The notes: generated by a model from the sequence alone, not told the origin. 64,000 nucleotides of DNA from Trichosporon coremiiforme (GCA_039545355.1 BCJJ01000010.1:918889-982888); one strand, 5' to 3'; positions 35,284 through 46,700 are shown, numbered from the stretch's first letter. Translations and numbers: made by a program.

Positions 35284-36316
35284 GTTGCTGTTCGTGCCGC
35301 TTAGTCTGTTCTCGTCGCGTTCAGAGCAGAGGCTTGCTTCTTGTTATTGCTAGTAGTGGCGGTGGTGGAAGGTGGCACTGAGTCGAAAGCTCGTGTTTCT
35401 AACGCTGTTTTCGTTCGTCGCTCTTCAATCAAGTTTGAGCTGTGGTCGGGGAAGCTGTACTTGTCGTGTGCTGCGGAGAGAGGGGATGAAGATTCTTTCA
35501 TGCTTTGCAGTATCTGCTTCATATACTGCAGCTCTTCCTCACCATGTCACGACGCTGGACCCAAAGCAGCATTTCGAATCGGGCCCGACCGCCCGATTCG
35601 AGTCGCAAACTCGAAATATGCCAGCGAGCCCCGCAACGAACCCACATTATTCCGCAGGCAACATCCGCCGCGTCCCTAAGAGCCCCATGTCTAATACGTG
35701 GACATGTGACACTCTTATTCGACACTAGCCTCCTTCTGAAGGGTTTCCAGGTCGTCAGCAGGGAGCACAGGGGGCCACGAGGGGTTGGGCAATCCGTGGC
35801 CAATGGGCGGGGCGGCATTGCATCGCCCAGTTCGGCCGATTCCTCCGCCGCCCAATCAGCCCGCCGTCCCCGATAGAGGAGGATTGGTATTGTCAGAGCT
35901 GTCCCCGCATCAGGACCAGAAAGGCAGCGTGCAGGAAAGCAGGCCGGAAAAGCGGGCGCGTCGAGGCGCGCGATGGACGAGATGGATGGGTGAATGTCGG
36001 AAGCTCGTTGGAAAGCAGGCGGGTGATTCACTCAAGCTGGGTGGGTTGAGCGGCGGGGCGTAGTCCAGCCCACCTCTACGCGGGGGAGAGGCGTCCCGGG
36101 CCAGATTCGCGGGGTACGCGGAGCGCACCGCGGCATCTTTTGCCTCCGCTTGCCCGGCATGTCCGGTTAGGCGGCGACTCATACCAGAGATCGTCGCTGA
36201 AATTCGCAGAAGTTCGGCTCACCCGGCATACCACTGCCGGAGCTGTCTCTATGTCTAGATGATGGCATCACGTCATGTCTGTCGTTCTATGATCTACAAG
36301 ATGTGTACGTCTATGT
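35284..36316. other. Intergenic 1.0 kb, permease promoter
   Basis: This gap is the upstream region of the permease (minus) and the 3' flank of ZNG1 (minus). It contains a perfect inverted repeat (35575-35600), CCAAT-type pentamers (about 35798 and 35851) and GC-rich CCCCGC-like elements around 36056-36120 that resemble carbon-repressor sites. No gene seen. Confidence 0.5.
35575..35600. promoter_or_regulatory. Perfect 10-bp inverted repeat upstream of the permease
   Basis: CGAATCGGGC is followed after six bases by GCCCGATTCG. A second smaller inverted repeat (CGAGT and ACTCG, 5-bp loop) follows at 35599-35613, and TTCGA half-sites recur. The position, about 292-317 bp before the permease ATG, fits an operator for a dimeric regulator. 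Function is inferred only. Confidence 0.45.
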
Positions 36317-37599
36317 CTATGCGTACTGTGCGCCCAGCGCCTCCGCAATCTTCTTCGCGCGCCGGTTCACCTCGCCTCGCTCGCCCATCACTGTCAGGCG
36401 GCATACGACGCCCTCGAGGTCGGGAGCGTCATCAAGTTTCGGCGCGCGGGTCAGGTCGTAGTTGCCAAAAGCCCAGTTGAGGATGTAGGTCTCGTAGTTC
36501 TTCGCCTCTCCGTTGACCGCGCGCTTTCCGTCCTCGGCCGGGAAGCGCACAATGCCCTTGACGCGGTAGATTTCGAAGGGGAGCTTGAGCGCGGCGTCAA
36601 GCTGGTCGCGCGAGAGCAGGCCGCCTTCCGTCGCTTCGCCCTTCGGGCAAGACTTGCATGTCTCGCCCTCGGCATGCTCATGCTTGCCCGGCTGGGCCCC
36701 ACCACGCCACACGCTCCGCGTCTCGACCTCGTCCATATGCTTGCCCTCGCCGCCGAGCGCCTCCCACGTGTTCTGCTCGTCCTCGAGCTTGAACAGTTGC
36801 GTGTCCAGGCCGAACAGCACCTCTGGCCGGATCGGCTTGTCCTTCGACACCTTAATGTATGGCGTCTGATCGGTGAGCTCGCCGAGGTGGTCGAGCAGAA
36901 TGTCGAACTCGCGCTCGGTGCATTGCTCGTGCTTCGACAGTAGGTGGAGGTCGGTGTACTTCGCCTGCAGCTTTGCGCTCGGGGACGTGTCCTCGTACCC
37001 CTTGAAATTCTTGCAGTCGATCACGGTTACGACACCGTCGAGCTTGAAGCCTTCCGGCTCAAGCTTGCGGATCTGCAACGCGAGAGTGGCGGGAAAAGCG
37101 GAGCCGCTGGTGGTCAGTTAAAGACAAACGTAACATAACTCACGAGGACTCAATGATGATGCGGTCGGGGTTGAACTTGTCCCGGATCTCCTCCAGCGTG
37201 TTCTCGATGCGGCCGACCATGGTGCAACACCTGACTGTCAGCTTCAGCAAAACCCTGCTGACTCACAGGCATCCGTTCAGGATCTCAGACACTCCGGTAA
37301 TGTTGCCTTGCTTTGCGAGCAGCGAGTCAACTGGATTGTCAGCTAAGGCGCAGCGGTTGGAGCTCACCCTCAACATCTCCGTACTCGTTCTTGAGCAGAA
37401 CAACCTGCGGTAAGCTTCAGAGGTCATAAGGTCAGTTCACCTTGTAGTCCTCGGGCAGCTGCTCCAGTAATCCGAGGATCGTCGTTGTCTTGCCCTGTCT
37501 GTTAGCTGACGGAAGAAGCGGGCAGCTCACAGCTCCGAGAAAGCCGTTGAAGGTTGTGATCGGAATGGGCCGCAGGAAGGGCTTGTTTTGTTCTCCCAT
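36317..37599 (-). CDS. ZNG1: COG0523 GTPase, ZNG1/CBWD zinc metallochaperone
   Basis: Six exons (37599-37531, 37494-37441, 37404-37368, 37330-37267, 37230-37144, 37106-36317) join in phase to 366 residues. FNGFLGAGKTTTILGLLEQL is the Walker A motif, split by intron 1 between GA and GK. VVLLKNEYGDVEVD, the metal motif GCLCCT (CxCC, split by intron 4) and IIIESSGSAFP follow, then VVTVIDCKNF and the NK-like base-recognition region SKHEQ. The C-terminal CobW_C part has a His/Cys-rich loop (GKHEHAEGETCKSCPKGE) fit for zinc. ZNG1 proteins use GTP hydrolysis to insert zinc into clients such as methionine aminopeptidase 1. It starts 446 bp from CIA1, head to head. Confidence 0.9.
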
Positions 37600-38045
37600 T
37601 TTGGCGAGATTTTCGGAATGAGGATTGTGGAGACAGCAAAGTCGTCTTCCTCGCTCCTCGCCGGGCCAAGAGATGGACTGGGTGCTGAGCTCTGCAGCCT
37701 CTGCTTCTCCGCATGCCGCGGATCGGCTGGAGCGGGGTCTTAAGAAAACGCCACGTGCTGGTTAGAAGTGAGGCAAGTTTGATTAGAACAATATGTACTC
37801 TGTGTCTTCTAATCGGGGATAAACTTCGGAGCACACCACGTTGTAACCGATCGCGACATCCATCCGGGACTCAAGCCTCACTTCGGGCGTCATAACCGAA
37901 ATTTCCTCTCTCATCATCTTCTTATCCTCGTCACGCAACGCATAGGTGAGCTCCGCGGACGGGTTTGCTTAGCTGACCAGCAGATTCCCCTTCCGGAGCT
38001 TAGATCTACTAGAGAGAGAACGCCGCCGCTTCACTCCTTCACAAC
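37600..38045. other. Shared ZNG1/CIA1 intergenic promoter
   Basis: A 446-bp gap between divergent start codons. It must hold both promoters and leaders. A CT-rich stretch at 37895-37945 precedes CIA1. No further gene. Confidence 0.6.
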
Positions 38046-39224
38046 ATGCGGCTCACAGAGATTGCGACCCTTCCGGGACATGAGGACGCGGCGTGGGGCG
38101 TCTCGTTCAACCCGCAGCGCAACCTGCTCGCTTCGTGCGGTACTGACCGAACGATTCGACTCTACACCTACACTACATCACCCGGCTCGCCCGAGTTCCA
38201 GTTCCACACCTCTGTGCCGACGGGACACCGACGAACGATCCGCGCCATCGACTGGCATCCGACTGGCTCAACGCTTGCGAGCGCCTCGTTCGACTCGACA
38301 GTATGCCTGTGGGAGGACGAGGATGCGGAGGGACAGTGGGAGTGCGTGACGACGCTGGAGGGGCACGAGAACGAGTGCAAGAGCGTCGGATTCTCGAGCG
38401 ATGGCGCGCTGATCGCGAGCTGCTCGCGCGACCGCAGTGTGTGGGTGTGGGAGGTCGGAGAGGAGCTTGAGTGCATCGCGGTTATGATGGACCACTCGGC
38501 CGACGTCAAGGCCGTGGCCTGGCATCCCGTTGAGGAGGTAAGCTTGCCTCCACTCCTGCGTAGCTGACATCAGATCCTCGCTTCGGCGAGCTACGACTCG
38601 TTCATCCATATCATGTATGACGACCCGGACAGCGACTGGTTCCTGCACCAGAAGCTGAAGCCTTCGGCGGCGAAGAAGGAGATCCCGGCGCTGCTGGCCG
38701 ACCTGCGTTCCGAGGCGGAGCGGACCGAAGAGGAGCTCGAGGTCCCCCCGCTCCAGGATCCTGAGACGGTGTGGTGTCTCGCTTGGTCGCCTGATGGAAA
38801 GTACCTCGCGTCCGGCGGTGACGGGGGCGGTATCCGCCTCTGGCGCCGGAAACCGGGCACATCGGGTCTCTCGTCCGAATTCGAGGAGACGCTGCACGTC
38901 GGCGCGCACGTTGGGCCGGTGTACGCCATGGACTTCATTGCGCCGACCGACGCCATGAAGAGTGCCGCTAAGGACGGCTCTGTCGCTATCCTCGCGTCCA
39001 CGGGCGGAGACGGACGCATCATTGTCTGGAACGCAAGCAATGAGGACGAGGTAGAGTGCGAGGACGTCCCCAGGTTACGGCTCGAGCCTGTCGCTGTCGT
39101 CCGCGACGCGCACGGCGTGAGTGACGTCAACAGCCTGAAGTGGAACAAGAAGGAGGGACAGGAGGGCGTGCTCGCCAGCTGCGCGGATGACGGAAGCGTC
39201 AAGGTTTGGAAGTTTAAGGTGTAA
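38046..39224 (+). CDS. CIA1: WD40 protein CIA1 (CIAO1), cytosolic Fe-S assembly
   Basis: Exons 38046-38537 and 38574-39224 join in phase (GTAAGC donor, CTGACATCAG acceptor) to 380 residues. Seven WD40-type repeats are visible: GHEDAAWGVSFNPQRNLLAS, GHRRTIRAIDWHPTGSTLAS, GHENECKSVGFSSDGALIAS, DHSADVKAVAWHPVEEILAS, VWCLAWSPDGKYLASGG, GPVYAMDFI and the last blade ending DDGSVKVWKF. The blade-4 core ASYDSFIHIMYDD and the full order match yeast Cia1 and human CIAO1. It works in the CIA targeting complex that passes Fe-S clusters to cytosolic and nuclear apoproteins. It is head to head with ZNG1. Confidence 0.93.
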
Positions 39225-39410
39225 CAGCATGCAGGTATTCACATAGAGGCTTACGCTGGAACTGATGCTCTTTGGACGCGCAACACTGACCAAGGAGGAA
39301 AGACGCGGAGGGACAGGATGGCCTCCTTTGACCCAGTGATATGTAGCGATCGAGCGCTGATCATGCGCCCCTTCACACGCGACACACGCAATCCACAACA
39401 ATGCGGGGCA

Positions 39411-40094
39411 ATGCGGGTCTACGTTCACGCACTGACGGACCTGGCGCCGTGGTGCGCCTCCCCACTCCTCTTCACGCAACAGCAGGTGACTGACCTGGGA
39501 CTGGCTGCTCTGTAAGCTATCATCATCAGCTGAAAACTGACATGCAGCGAACCCGCACCAGCAACCTCTCGCTCTGCCTGTTCAAGCACTCGCAGACGCT
39601 GGCCAAGACGGGTACATCTCTCAGTGTTGCCCTCTCGTCGCTCGGGGCTCTGGGACCCACGGCAGCGCGCTGCGTCGAGTTCCTGCATGCCGCCGAGCTC
39701 GCCGCCGCCCAGGTCACCGGCGGGCGCTACGTCACCGCCAATCTGCTCAAGAAGGGATACCACCGTTAGCTACCGGGAAGAGAGGCTAAACTGACAGCCA
39801 GGCTACGCCCGCGCGCTTCGGGCCCGTTTGGAGCTGCTGCAGATCCTGAACCCCCTGAAGAAGAACAAGGTCGCAGGCCGCAGCGAGTGGAACGAGAGGT
39901 CATCGCTGAACTGGACAAGGCGTCGAAGAAAATCCAGGGTGGCACGGAGCTGGCACACGCCGAGTGTAAGGAGAAGCATGTGTGTCTGGGGTGAGTTTTG
40001 CAATTGTCAGCTGTCAACTGACCAGTGCAGGAGCAGCGAGAGGGATGGGCAGAGTTCGAAAGCTACATCGGCGGAGGAGGCGGAGGAGAGTTAA
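39411..40094 (+). CDS. Unknown 182-residue protein (four small exons)
   Basis: Exons 39411-39485, 39548-39764, 39798-39990 and 40031-40094 join in phase to 182 residues. Donors are GTGACT, GTTAGC and GTGAGT; acceptors follow CTGAC at 4-7 nt (CTGACATGCAG, CTGACAG, CTGACCAGTGCAG). The N-terminal half is helical and hydrophobic-rich (SLSVALSSLGALGPTAARC, EFLHAAELAAAQV). The middle is Pro/Glu-rich, then a likely coiled coil (RVEREVIAELDKASKKIQ), and the chain ends in an acidic tail (TSAEEAEES). I recognise no family. Support is the uninterrupted phase across all three introns. Weak points are the non-standard first two donors and an alternative acceptor at 39801. Confidence 0.45.
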
Positions 40095-40557
40095 TCTGGG
40101 TCGAAGCCATAGCCGCCGCAGGCCCCATGCACCGAGTACCGCAGCCCAAAGGGAAAGGAACGACACATGCATCGAACTCGCCCTGGTGCGCAGCGACTCG
40201 AGATCAGAGCATGGACTTGAGAGGAGCAGGGAGGGGGCGTTTTAAAGCCCGGAAGCGTGGCGTTGTGAAAGGAAAGAGAGCTGATTGTGTTTGAGAGGGG
40301 GCGTACCTCGATTCCAGCACTGACACTACAATTCATCAATGAGCACTGACAACGGCAGCAACGGAGAGCGAGGACGCAACGGGGGCGACAGGGAGAGGGC
40401 GCAGGTGGTGCAGAGGGCGCAACAGCGAGCCCATCCCACCAGCCGTGTCATCGTTCCGTCTCGTCTTAACTCTTCATTTCACTCCATTCTTCACTGCCTT
40501 CACTCTCACCATATCCTCACCCAATACAGGTTGAGTACCCAGCCATTGAGGCTGTAG
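40095..40557. other. Intergenic, possible promoter of the hyper-intronic locus
   Basis: After the unknown small gene, this 460-bp stretch turns C/T-rich at 40430-40530, like the leaders of other plus-strand genes here. A short ATG frame at 40339 stops at 40557, directly at the first predicted donor. Confidence 0.4.
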
Positions 40558-43340
40558 GTGAGGGGTTAGCTATTGACGCAACCTTGGGAGCTGACGACCA
40601 GCCCCTCCGGAGTCGCGGGGTCTCAGGTGAGAAGCGAGCTAATGGTTCGTAGATCACAAGCCGACGGACAGGCAATCAGTATCCCAGGCTGCGGGTGAGC
40701 TAACACCGCCTTTTCGTGGAGCTCACAAGCAGCAGCCGGCACACCTGCACCGATGGCGAACCGGCGTGCGAGATGTATGAGCTTGCCATCCTTCCACCTC
40801 CAGCTGGTATGCAGGTATGCAGGCAGGTGTGCTGTTTCTTGCTGCGCCTCGAGGGCGCGCTAGGAATTGTGAGCTGACTCGTTTAGCTCGATAGCCAATG
40901 TACAGTCGCCTCCTTGCGGCAAACGTGGCAGGGACATGTGAGCTGCCGGGCTTTCCCCCAAGCTGACACTCATATCAAATTGCCCCTGCGTTCGGTTGCA
41001 GACAGATGGCCGGTTAGCCAGCCTGCATTGGGACTGATTCCAGATCATTTGTCATCGATCACAAACCGGCACTAGATAGAGTGTGAGCTGATTGAAGTCT
41101 TGATGAACTGACAACAGTGATATGAAGCGGACACAGGGCCTGTCAGGAAGAGGACTGGTGAGCTGCGTTGAGTGCTTTACAGCCGACATCTAGACTTCTT
41201 CCGACCACACGAACGCGAGCCGGGACCCTCTTAAGAAGAGCGGTTCGTCGGGTAAGCCGCAGCGCGTCCCAAAATCTGACGCGCAGCTTGCTGTAGAGTA
41301 CCCCGTCTCGCGTGCACGATCAAGGGAGAGGGAGGGGTAAGCCATTTCCACGATGGCCCTCTCAGCTGACGCCGAGCGTCCCCTGTAACGGGAAACGTGG
41401 CTAAAGTCTGGACGAGGGCTGGCGACTGTTTGGTAAGCTGAGGTGCTGTCGGTGGGTAGCTAATACGCAGCTTGACTCCGTGGTCTCACACGATCTGATT
41501 AGGAGGGCAAGGAGTGAGATTCCGTATACGATGTGAGCTGATGCCCATTGATTATCTGCTGGACTCATGGCCGTGGCCGGGATTAGTACCGGGTCTCGTA
41601 AGCTGTTGTTCGATACTGCGTAGCTGACCTAACAGACGCCGGTGAGTCACGCGCAGACGAGGATCTCAACTGCACTGGGAGACGAGCGAGCTGAGCTGAG
41701 ATGTGTGCGCTGAGCTGACGCCCAGTTGTGCCTCACAGTTTTCTAACTCGCCCTGTTCAACCAGTACAGACGTCGGAAGGTAGCTAGCTTAATTGCCGTC
41801 TCCCGGAGCTGGTCTCCAGCTCCTCGGCAGCAAGCACCCAGAATAATGTGACTATGGGGTGAGCTTCGTGGAAGGTAACGAATTGAGGGGCAGCTACCCC
41901 TGCCTCGTCCTCGAGAAGCGACGCCACTGAGCACCGCCGTCTCAGACGCAGCAGAAGGGACTCTGAGATTGTTGTGCTGTGAGACTGTAAGCTTCAATAC
42001 AGCCTCTGCGCAGTACTGTAGCTGACACACGGTTTATCAGCAATACGGGGGGGCTGCTGTAGTTCGCTACTCTCGTGTGTGAGCTAAGCTCGTCCCAGGG
42101 AAGCTAGCTCACGCCCAGGCTTTGCTGGGGCAAAGAGCGATCAATCGACAAGCATGAATTCCGTCTGGGCATTTGACGGTGAGTGTGACCGCAATTGCAG
42201 CTGACATCCAGACGAGACTGCGCAAGTCAGCTCGGCAACGAATGCGCTCAGCTGACAACCAGCAGCCTGCTCAACACTTGCCACACCCAGCTCTTGACCG
42301 TGAGCTCCTGCACAGCGGAGCAGAGCTCACGTTCTGTGGAGCCTGCCGCTGCATCTATTGCCTCAGCTGACCTCCAGATTTCAACCAAACTACTGAGTCA
42401 GGCTAGCGGGAAGCGACCCACAAGCTGGCAATCAGATTAGACGAACGCGAGATGGCCCACAGTGAGCTATGGAGTTTCATGATTCGAGCTGACAGCAGTT
42501 TGCCAGGCATCAGTAGCACCAGGTGAGCTTCGGCATGTCTCCAGCTAGCTGAAGCCAGCCGCAAAGCCAGTTGCCGCCTCTCCGTAGAACTGACAGACAG
42601 ACTGGTTTTCGCTTGAGTATAGTCCTGTGAGGTTGTGAAGTAACTTGTCCGAGCTGATATCCAGCAACCCAACCCCAGAGTCAGTTGTCAACCCGCGTCC
42701 TAACTGGCCAACAAACACTCTTTCGTTCGTGGTGCTGGTGAGTTACCAATCTGTCTCTGACCTAGCTGACGCCCAGCCACAGACCATTCCCCAATGTCAG
42801 TCAATTCTTCGTTGGAGTTACGGAACTGACAGAGAGCCTTGCCCTCATTCGAGGCCAGCAAGTGAGCTATGGTTGTTCTCAAATGTAGCTGACTCCGAAT
42901 CCCCGTAACGTCGTAATGTGTCAGTTACCTTGCTGTGAATCGAACGGACCTACAGCCATGCCCTGGCTTGACTGCCACCGGGTGAGGTCACAGTATGACC
43001 TTCTTGCTCCAGCTGACACGGAGATATCTATGTCATAAGTCAGTTAGCTTTTCTCTCCAGTCAGCTGACCGCCAGACGTACCATCGCCCAACTGCCTGCT
43101 TGTGAGCTCGTCGCCGTTCGCGGAGCTGGCTGACACCCAGAAATCTACGCCATCCGTCAGTTGGCACAGCGTCTACGCGCTCTCGTCCGTGTCGCCCGTG
43201 GTGTTGGTGAGCTATCTCCGGCCGCTTTGAGCTGACACCCAGCCGCCTCCTGCTCCTCCTATCGTACTGCACTGGTCAGTTTCGGCCGTCTCGTCGTCCA
43301 TAACTGACAAACAGACAAACTCTTGCTAGGTGAGGCCCGC
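40558..43340 (+). other. Hyper-intronic locus: dense plus-strand splice signals, no coding bias
   Basis: At least 18 predicted introns of 33-84 nt, each with a GTGAG or GTAAG donor and a branch-like CTGAC/CTGAT/CTAAC a few bases before AG, lie on the plus strand. Examples: 40558-40601, 41083-41117, 41252-41286, 41337-41376, 41433-41470, 41598-41635, 41642-41725, 41987-42040, 42079-42118, 42179-42211, 42300-42377, 42462-42498, 42523-42558, 42627-42664, 42738-42776, 42982-43023, 43102-43140 and 43207-43242. Three or four more begin GTCAG and end in CTGAC...AG (42226-42262, 42796-42836, 43039-43075, 43275-43314). Predicted exons are 15-90 nt. Partial open chains exist, but frames conflict at several joints and third positions lack the G/C bias of real genes here. 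It is either a heavily spliced non-coding transcript or an unusual fast-evolving micro-exon gene. Flanking genes face it with their 3' ends. Confidence 0.5.
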
Positions 43341-43762
43341 CCTTCTCCACTCACAACGACTCCACGGCACCCTTCTAGAACCCAAGCCCCGAGCTCCCTC
43401 GTGACCTCCGTCAGATCTGCATTAGTTGACTGGGATCACCTCATCCGGCGTCTTTATCGGAACTCATTACATGCATACCCTGCAAACACGGCTGCACTCT
43501 AGTATGGATTGATTCTGATGATACCCTACACTTGGTGTATGGATTGATACTGATGATACCCTACACTCTACACTTAGTGTATACAGTACACGGAGTGATA
43601 CAAGTCTGTTCTTCTCTTCGTCTCTCTCTCTGCTTCACTTCAACACTAAACACTGACACAACTTCCCCAACGGCAACATCACACGGCTCGCGTCTCGTCC
43701 GCGTCTTCGCCGCTCGACGCGGGACACACACGCCTGGCGCCTGCGGCGCTCGCGGTGCGGCC
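43341..43762. other. Intergenic between the hyper-intronic locus and the second Zn2Cys6 gene
   Basis: About 420 bp with no supported gene. It should hold the 3' flank of the Zn2Cys6 gene (minus) and of any plus-strand transcript. It contains a 35-bp direct duplication. Confidence 0.55.
43503..43567. repeat. 35-bp direct tandem duplication
   Basis: TATGGATTGAT(T/A)CTGATG followed by ATACCCTACACT occurs twice in tandem with one mismatch in the shared part. Confidence 0.9.
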
Positions 43763-46700
43763 CTAGGCCATCCACGAGTGCCCGCTCCAGTCGAACGCGC
43801 CATACCCGGGCACAGTGACTGAGTCCTGCCTCTGCGGCTGCCTCGGCCCGTTGACGTTCTGGGGCACGTTGGGCGTCTCGGTCTGGGGCGTGTTCGTGTT
43901 GCTCACGTTGGTGGACCCGGCGGCGTTGTTCGCATTGTTGTTCTGCTGGTTGTTGCCATTGTTGTCCCACGAGAACGAGAACACCCGGCTCAGGAAGTCG
44001 TCGGGCACCTGGCTCTGCGCGGCGGGACCCAGCTCGCTGTTCCCATTCGTCGGGTTTTGCGGGGGCGGGAAGTACGCCGACAGCATGCTCTCCACGGCCG
44101 GGTCGAGCTGAGGCTGTGACGGCTGCAGCACCCTGTTGTCGAAACGAGCGAACTGGGCCAGGTTCGCCGGATCCAGGCCGGCAAAGTTGAACCCGCCGCC
44201 TTGCTGGTTCGGGAACTGCTGCTGCTGCGCCGGGTTGTCGCCCGCCACGCTCTGCGTCGGCGTCAGGTTCGGCGGCGGCATCGGGTACGCGCCGAAGACG
44301 GGCTTCTCATTCGTCGGCGTGCTGTCGTTGCCGCTCGGCGACTGCGTGATGACACCCGTGTCGGCCGCGGGTGAGACGAACGAGCTGTTTCCCGGCTGCG
44401 AGCCCGTCGGGCTGTCCGCCTCAAGCTGCGCCTGGCGGATGAGGCGCTTGACAGCACGCTGCAGGTTGTGCTCCTCGTCGTCGCCGTCCGCCTCGTGCAT
44501 GCTCTTGCGCTTGACGCCGTGCTGGCCCGGTCGGCGACGCTCCTCGACCTCGGCCATAAGGAAGTCCATGACCTTGATCGCCGACTGGGCGGGGATCGAC
44601 GACTGCGCGACCTTGCGCATCTGGTCCACGGCACCCTTGACCTCGGCAATCTTTTCCTCGGTCACCTTGCTCTTCATCTCGCGCTTCGCCGTCTTCAGCA
44701 AGTCGATGATGACGACCATGCCCGACACGGTCACGTAGAACAGCGGGATCCACCACTTCTCAAGGAACGGCGCGACGCCGTTGTTATCGGACATCATGCG
44801 CAGCGAAGCACGGGCGGCGCGAATGCACTGCTCCTTCGAGTAGGCAAACCGCTCGTCCTCGTATCCCCTAGACAGCCACGGGCGGTGGAGACGCAGCATA
44901 CGCGAGTGGATCGCGAGACTGAGCGTAATCTTCTCGTAGTATTCGACGAGCGCCTTCGGGTCGTTCGACGTTGGGCCGTTGCTGTTGTCCGGTTGGAAGA
45001 ACGCGGGCAGCTCGAGCATGGCCTTGCGCAGCTCGCGGTCGACGCTGAGAATGAACGAGTAGGGCGGGTGGTTGTTGTTGTTCGCCTGCCAGATCTGGCG
45101 CTGGCTGATCTCGGCAAACTTGAGCTTGGCGAGCTGGAACGACATGCGGGTTCGCACGCTCTCGGGCTGCGGGCGGATCGGCTGGCCGTCAATAAGATCC
45201 TCGTCCTCGATGTTGGCGGGCAGGGCGCACTTGATCTGGTCCGGGTGAATGCTGCACGCAAAGTTGTAACTCGGCGCAAGCGACCAGTCGAGGAAGACGA
45301 GGTTCCACCAGATGCGGCGTCCGACCTCGCGCTGAATCAGACTCTCCCAGCGGCCCTTCCACATTGGCAACGGTCGTCCGTCGACACTCTGCTGCTCAGC
45401 TCCGAGACGCGAGAGACCCAGTCCCTGGGCCATCTTGATCGCGGCACCGAGGAGAGCCCACGCAGCGTCGGCACGGTCACGGTTGTTCATGAGCACACTC
45501 ATGAGAATCGTAGCCTGCAGGTTCTCCAGCGTGTGGTTGGCGATGAAGTCGCTCGACCACTGACATGCTCGCGCGGCAGCGTACCACATGTCGCAGAGCG
45601 ACTGCACCTCTTCCCGAGAGCTGAAGTGCTTGGCCGCCTCGTCCGAGTCCATGAAGTACAAGCCAAGCGTGATGACGACAAAGTAGACGGCCAGGAATGG
45701 CATCGAGATCTCGTAGACGACGCGATCAGGCGGCAGGGCCCACAGGTCGCGGCACTGGCTGAGGAAGGTCGGGACGTGGAATACTGAATGTCAGTTGGAC
45801 TCTGGCTTAACTTAACTCACATCTGTGAAGCCAGTCTACACGGTTGAGGTACGCGTTAACCATCAGCTCTCCGCGCTCACGCGGCGGCAGGCAACGGGTC
45901 AGGGCGTTCAGGACAAGGTCGGTCTTGCGGGTGTACATGTCGAACACCTCGACAGGCGTGAGCTGCTCCGCGAGAGCAGAGATGCGAGCACCACGCTCTT
46001 CTGTGTTGCCCAGGAAGCGGAACTCTGATTTGACGTTGCTCGGCGAGAACATGGAAGGCGAGTCGCCAGTCTGCTGGGTCTGACGAGCGAGGTGGTAGCC
46101 ATGGCCAGGAGCCTGCTTGCTGACGGACGACACCTTGCGGCTGATGCCGTTGAAATGCGGCATAGAGTGCGCACCGTCGACGCGGGCACGGCCGAAGGCC
46201 AGGTGCTCGAGAGTGAGCGCTGCACCTTCCGTGTCGGAGATATCGTCCGCGTCCTGCGGGTTGCCCATGGCAGGATTCTGGCCGCTGGAGCCGGGAGGCG
46301 GCAGCTTGTTCTGGATCTGTTTGAGGAACTGCTCCAGGTCAGACGGCAGAATGGCGCCAGACTTGACGAGGGCAGCCTCGAGAGCGTCCACGCGGTGGGC
46401 GAGGTTCGCGAGGTCCTGGGTCGTCGCATAGTTGGATCTAAAACATGTCAGCCACGGTCCTTGGCATCGGCGCCGATGACGAGGTAAGAGGGCCCCAGAC
46501 CTGATTACTCACGAAGCGACTAGTTGCTTCTCCGCCTGTTGCACGTCAACATCCACATCTGCGATGCCCGGAAAACGGCGCAGCCAACTCACTGTTCCGA
46601 CCTCATGACAGCGAGCCTGGTCCTGACGAAGGATGCAGGGTCCTGGGACCGATCAGTACTGGCATCGAAAATTATTAGCTCGGTGTGGGTAACATACCGC

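Noticed and set aside
40339..40557. 72-codon ATG frame before the hyper-intronic locus
   Set aside because: As a free-standing gene it has no support; it may only be the leader of the spliced transcript.
44468..45787. 439-codon plus-strand frame
   Set aside because: Antisense shadow of the Zn2Cys6 middle homology region.
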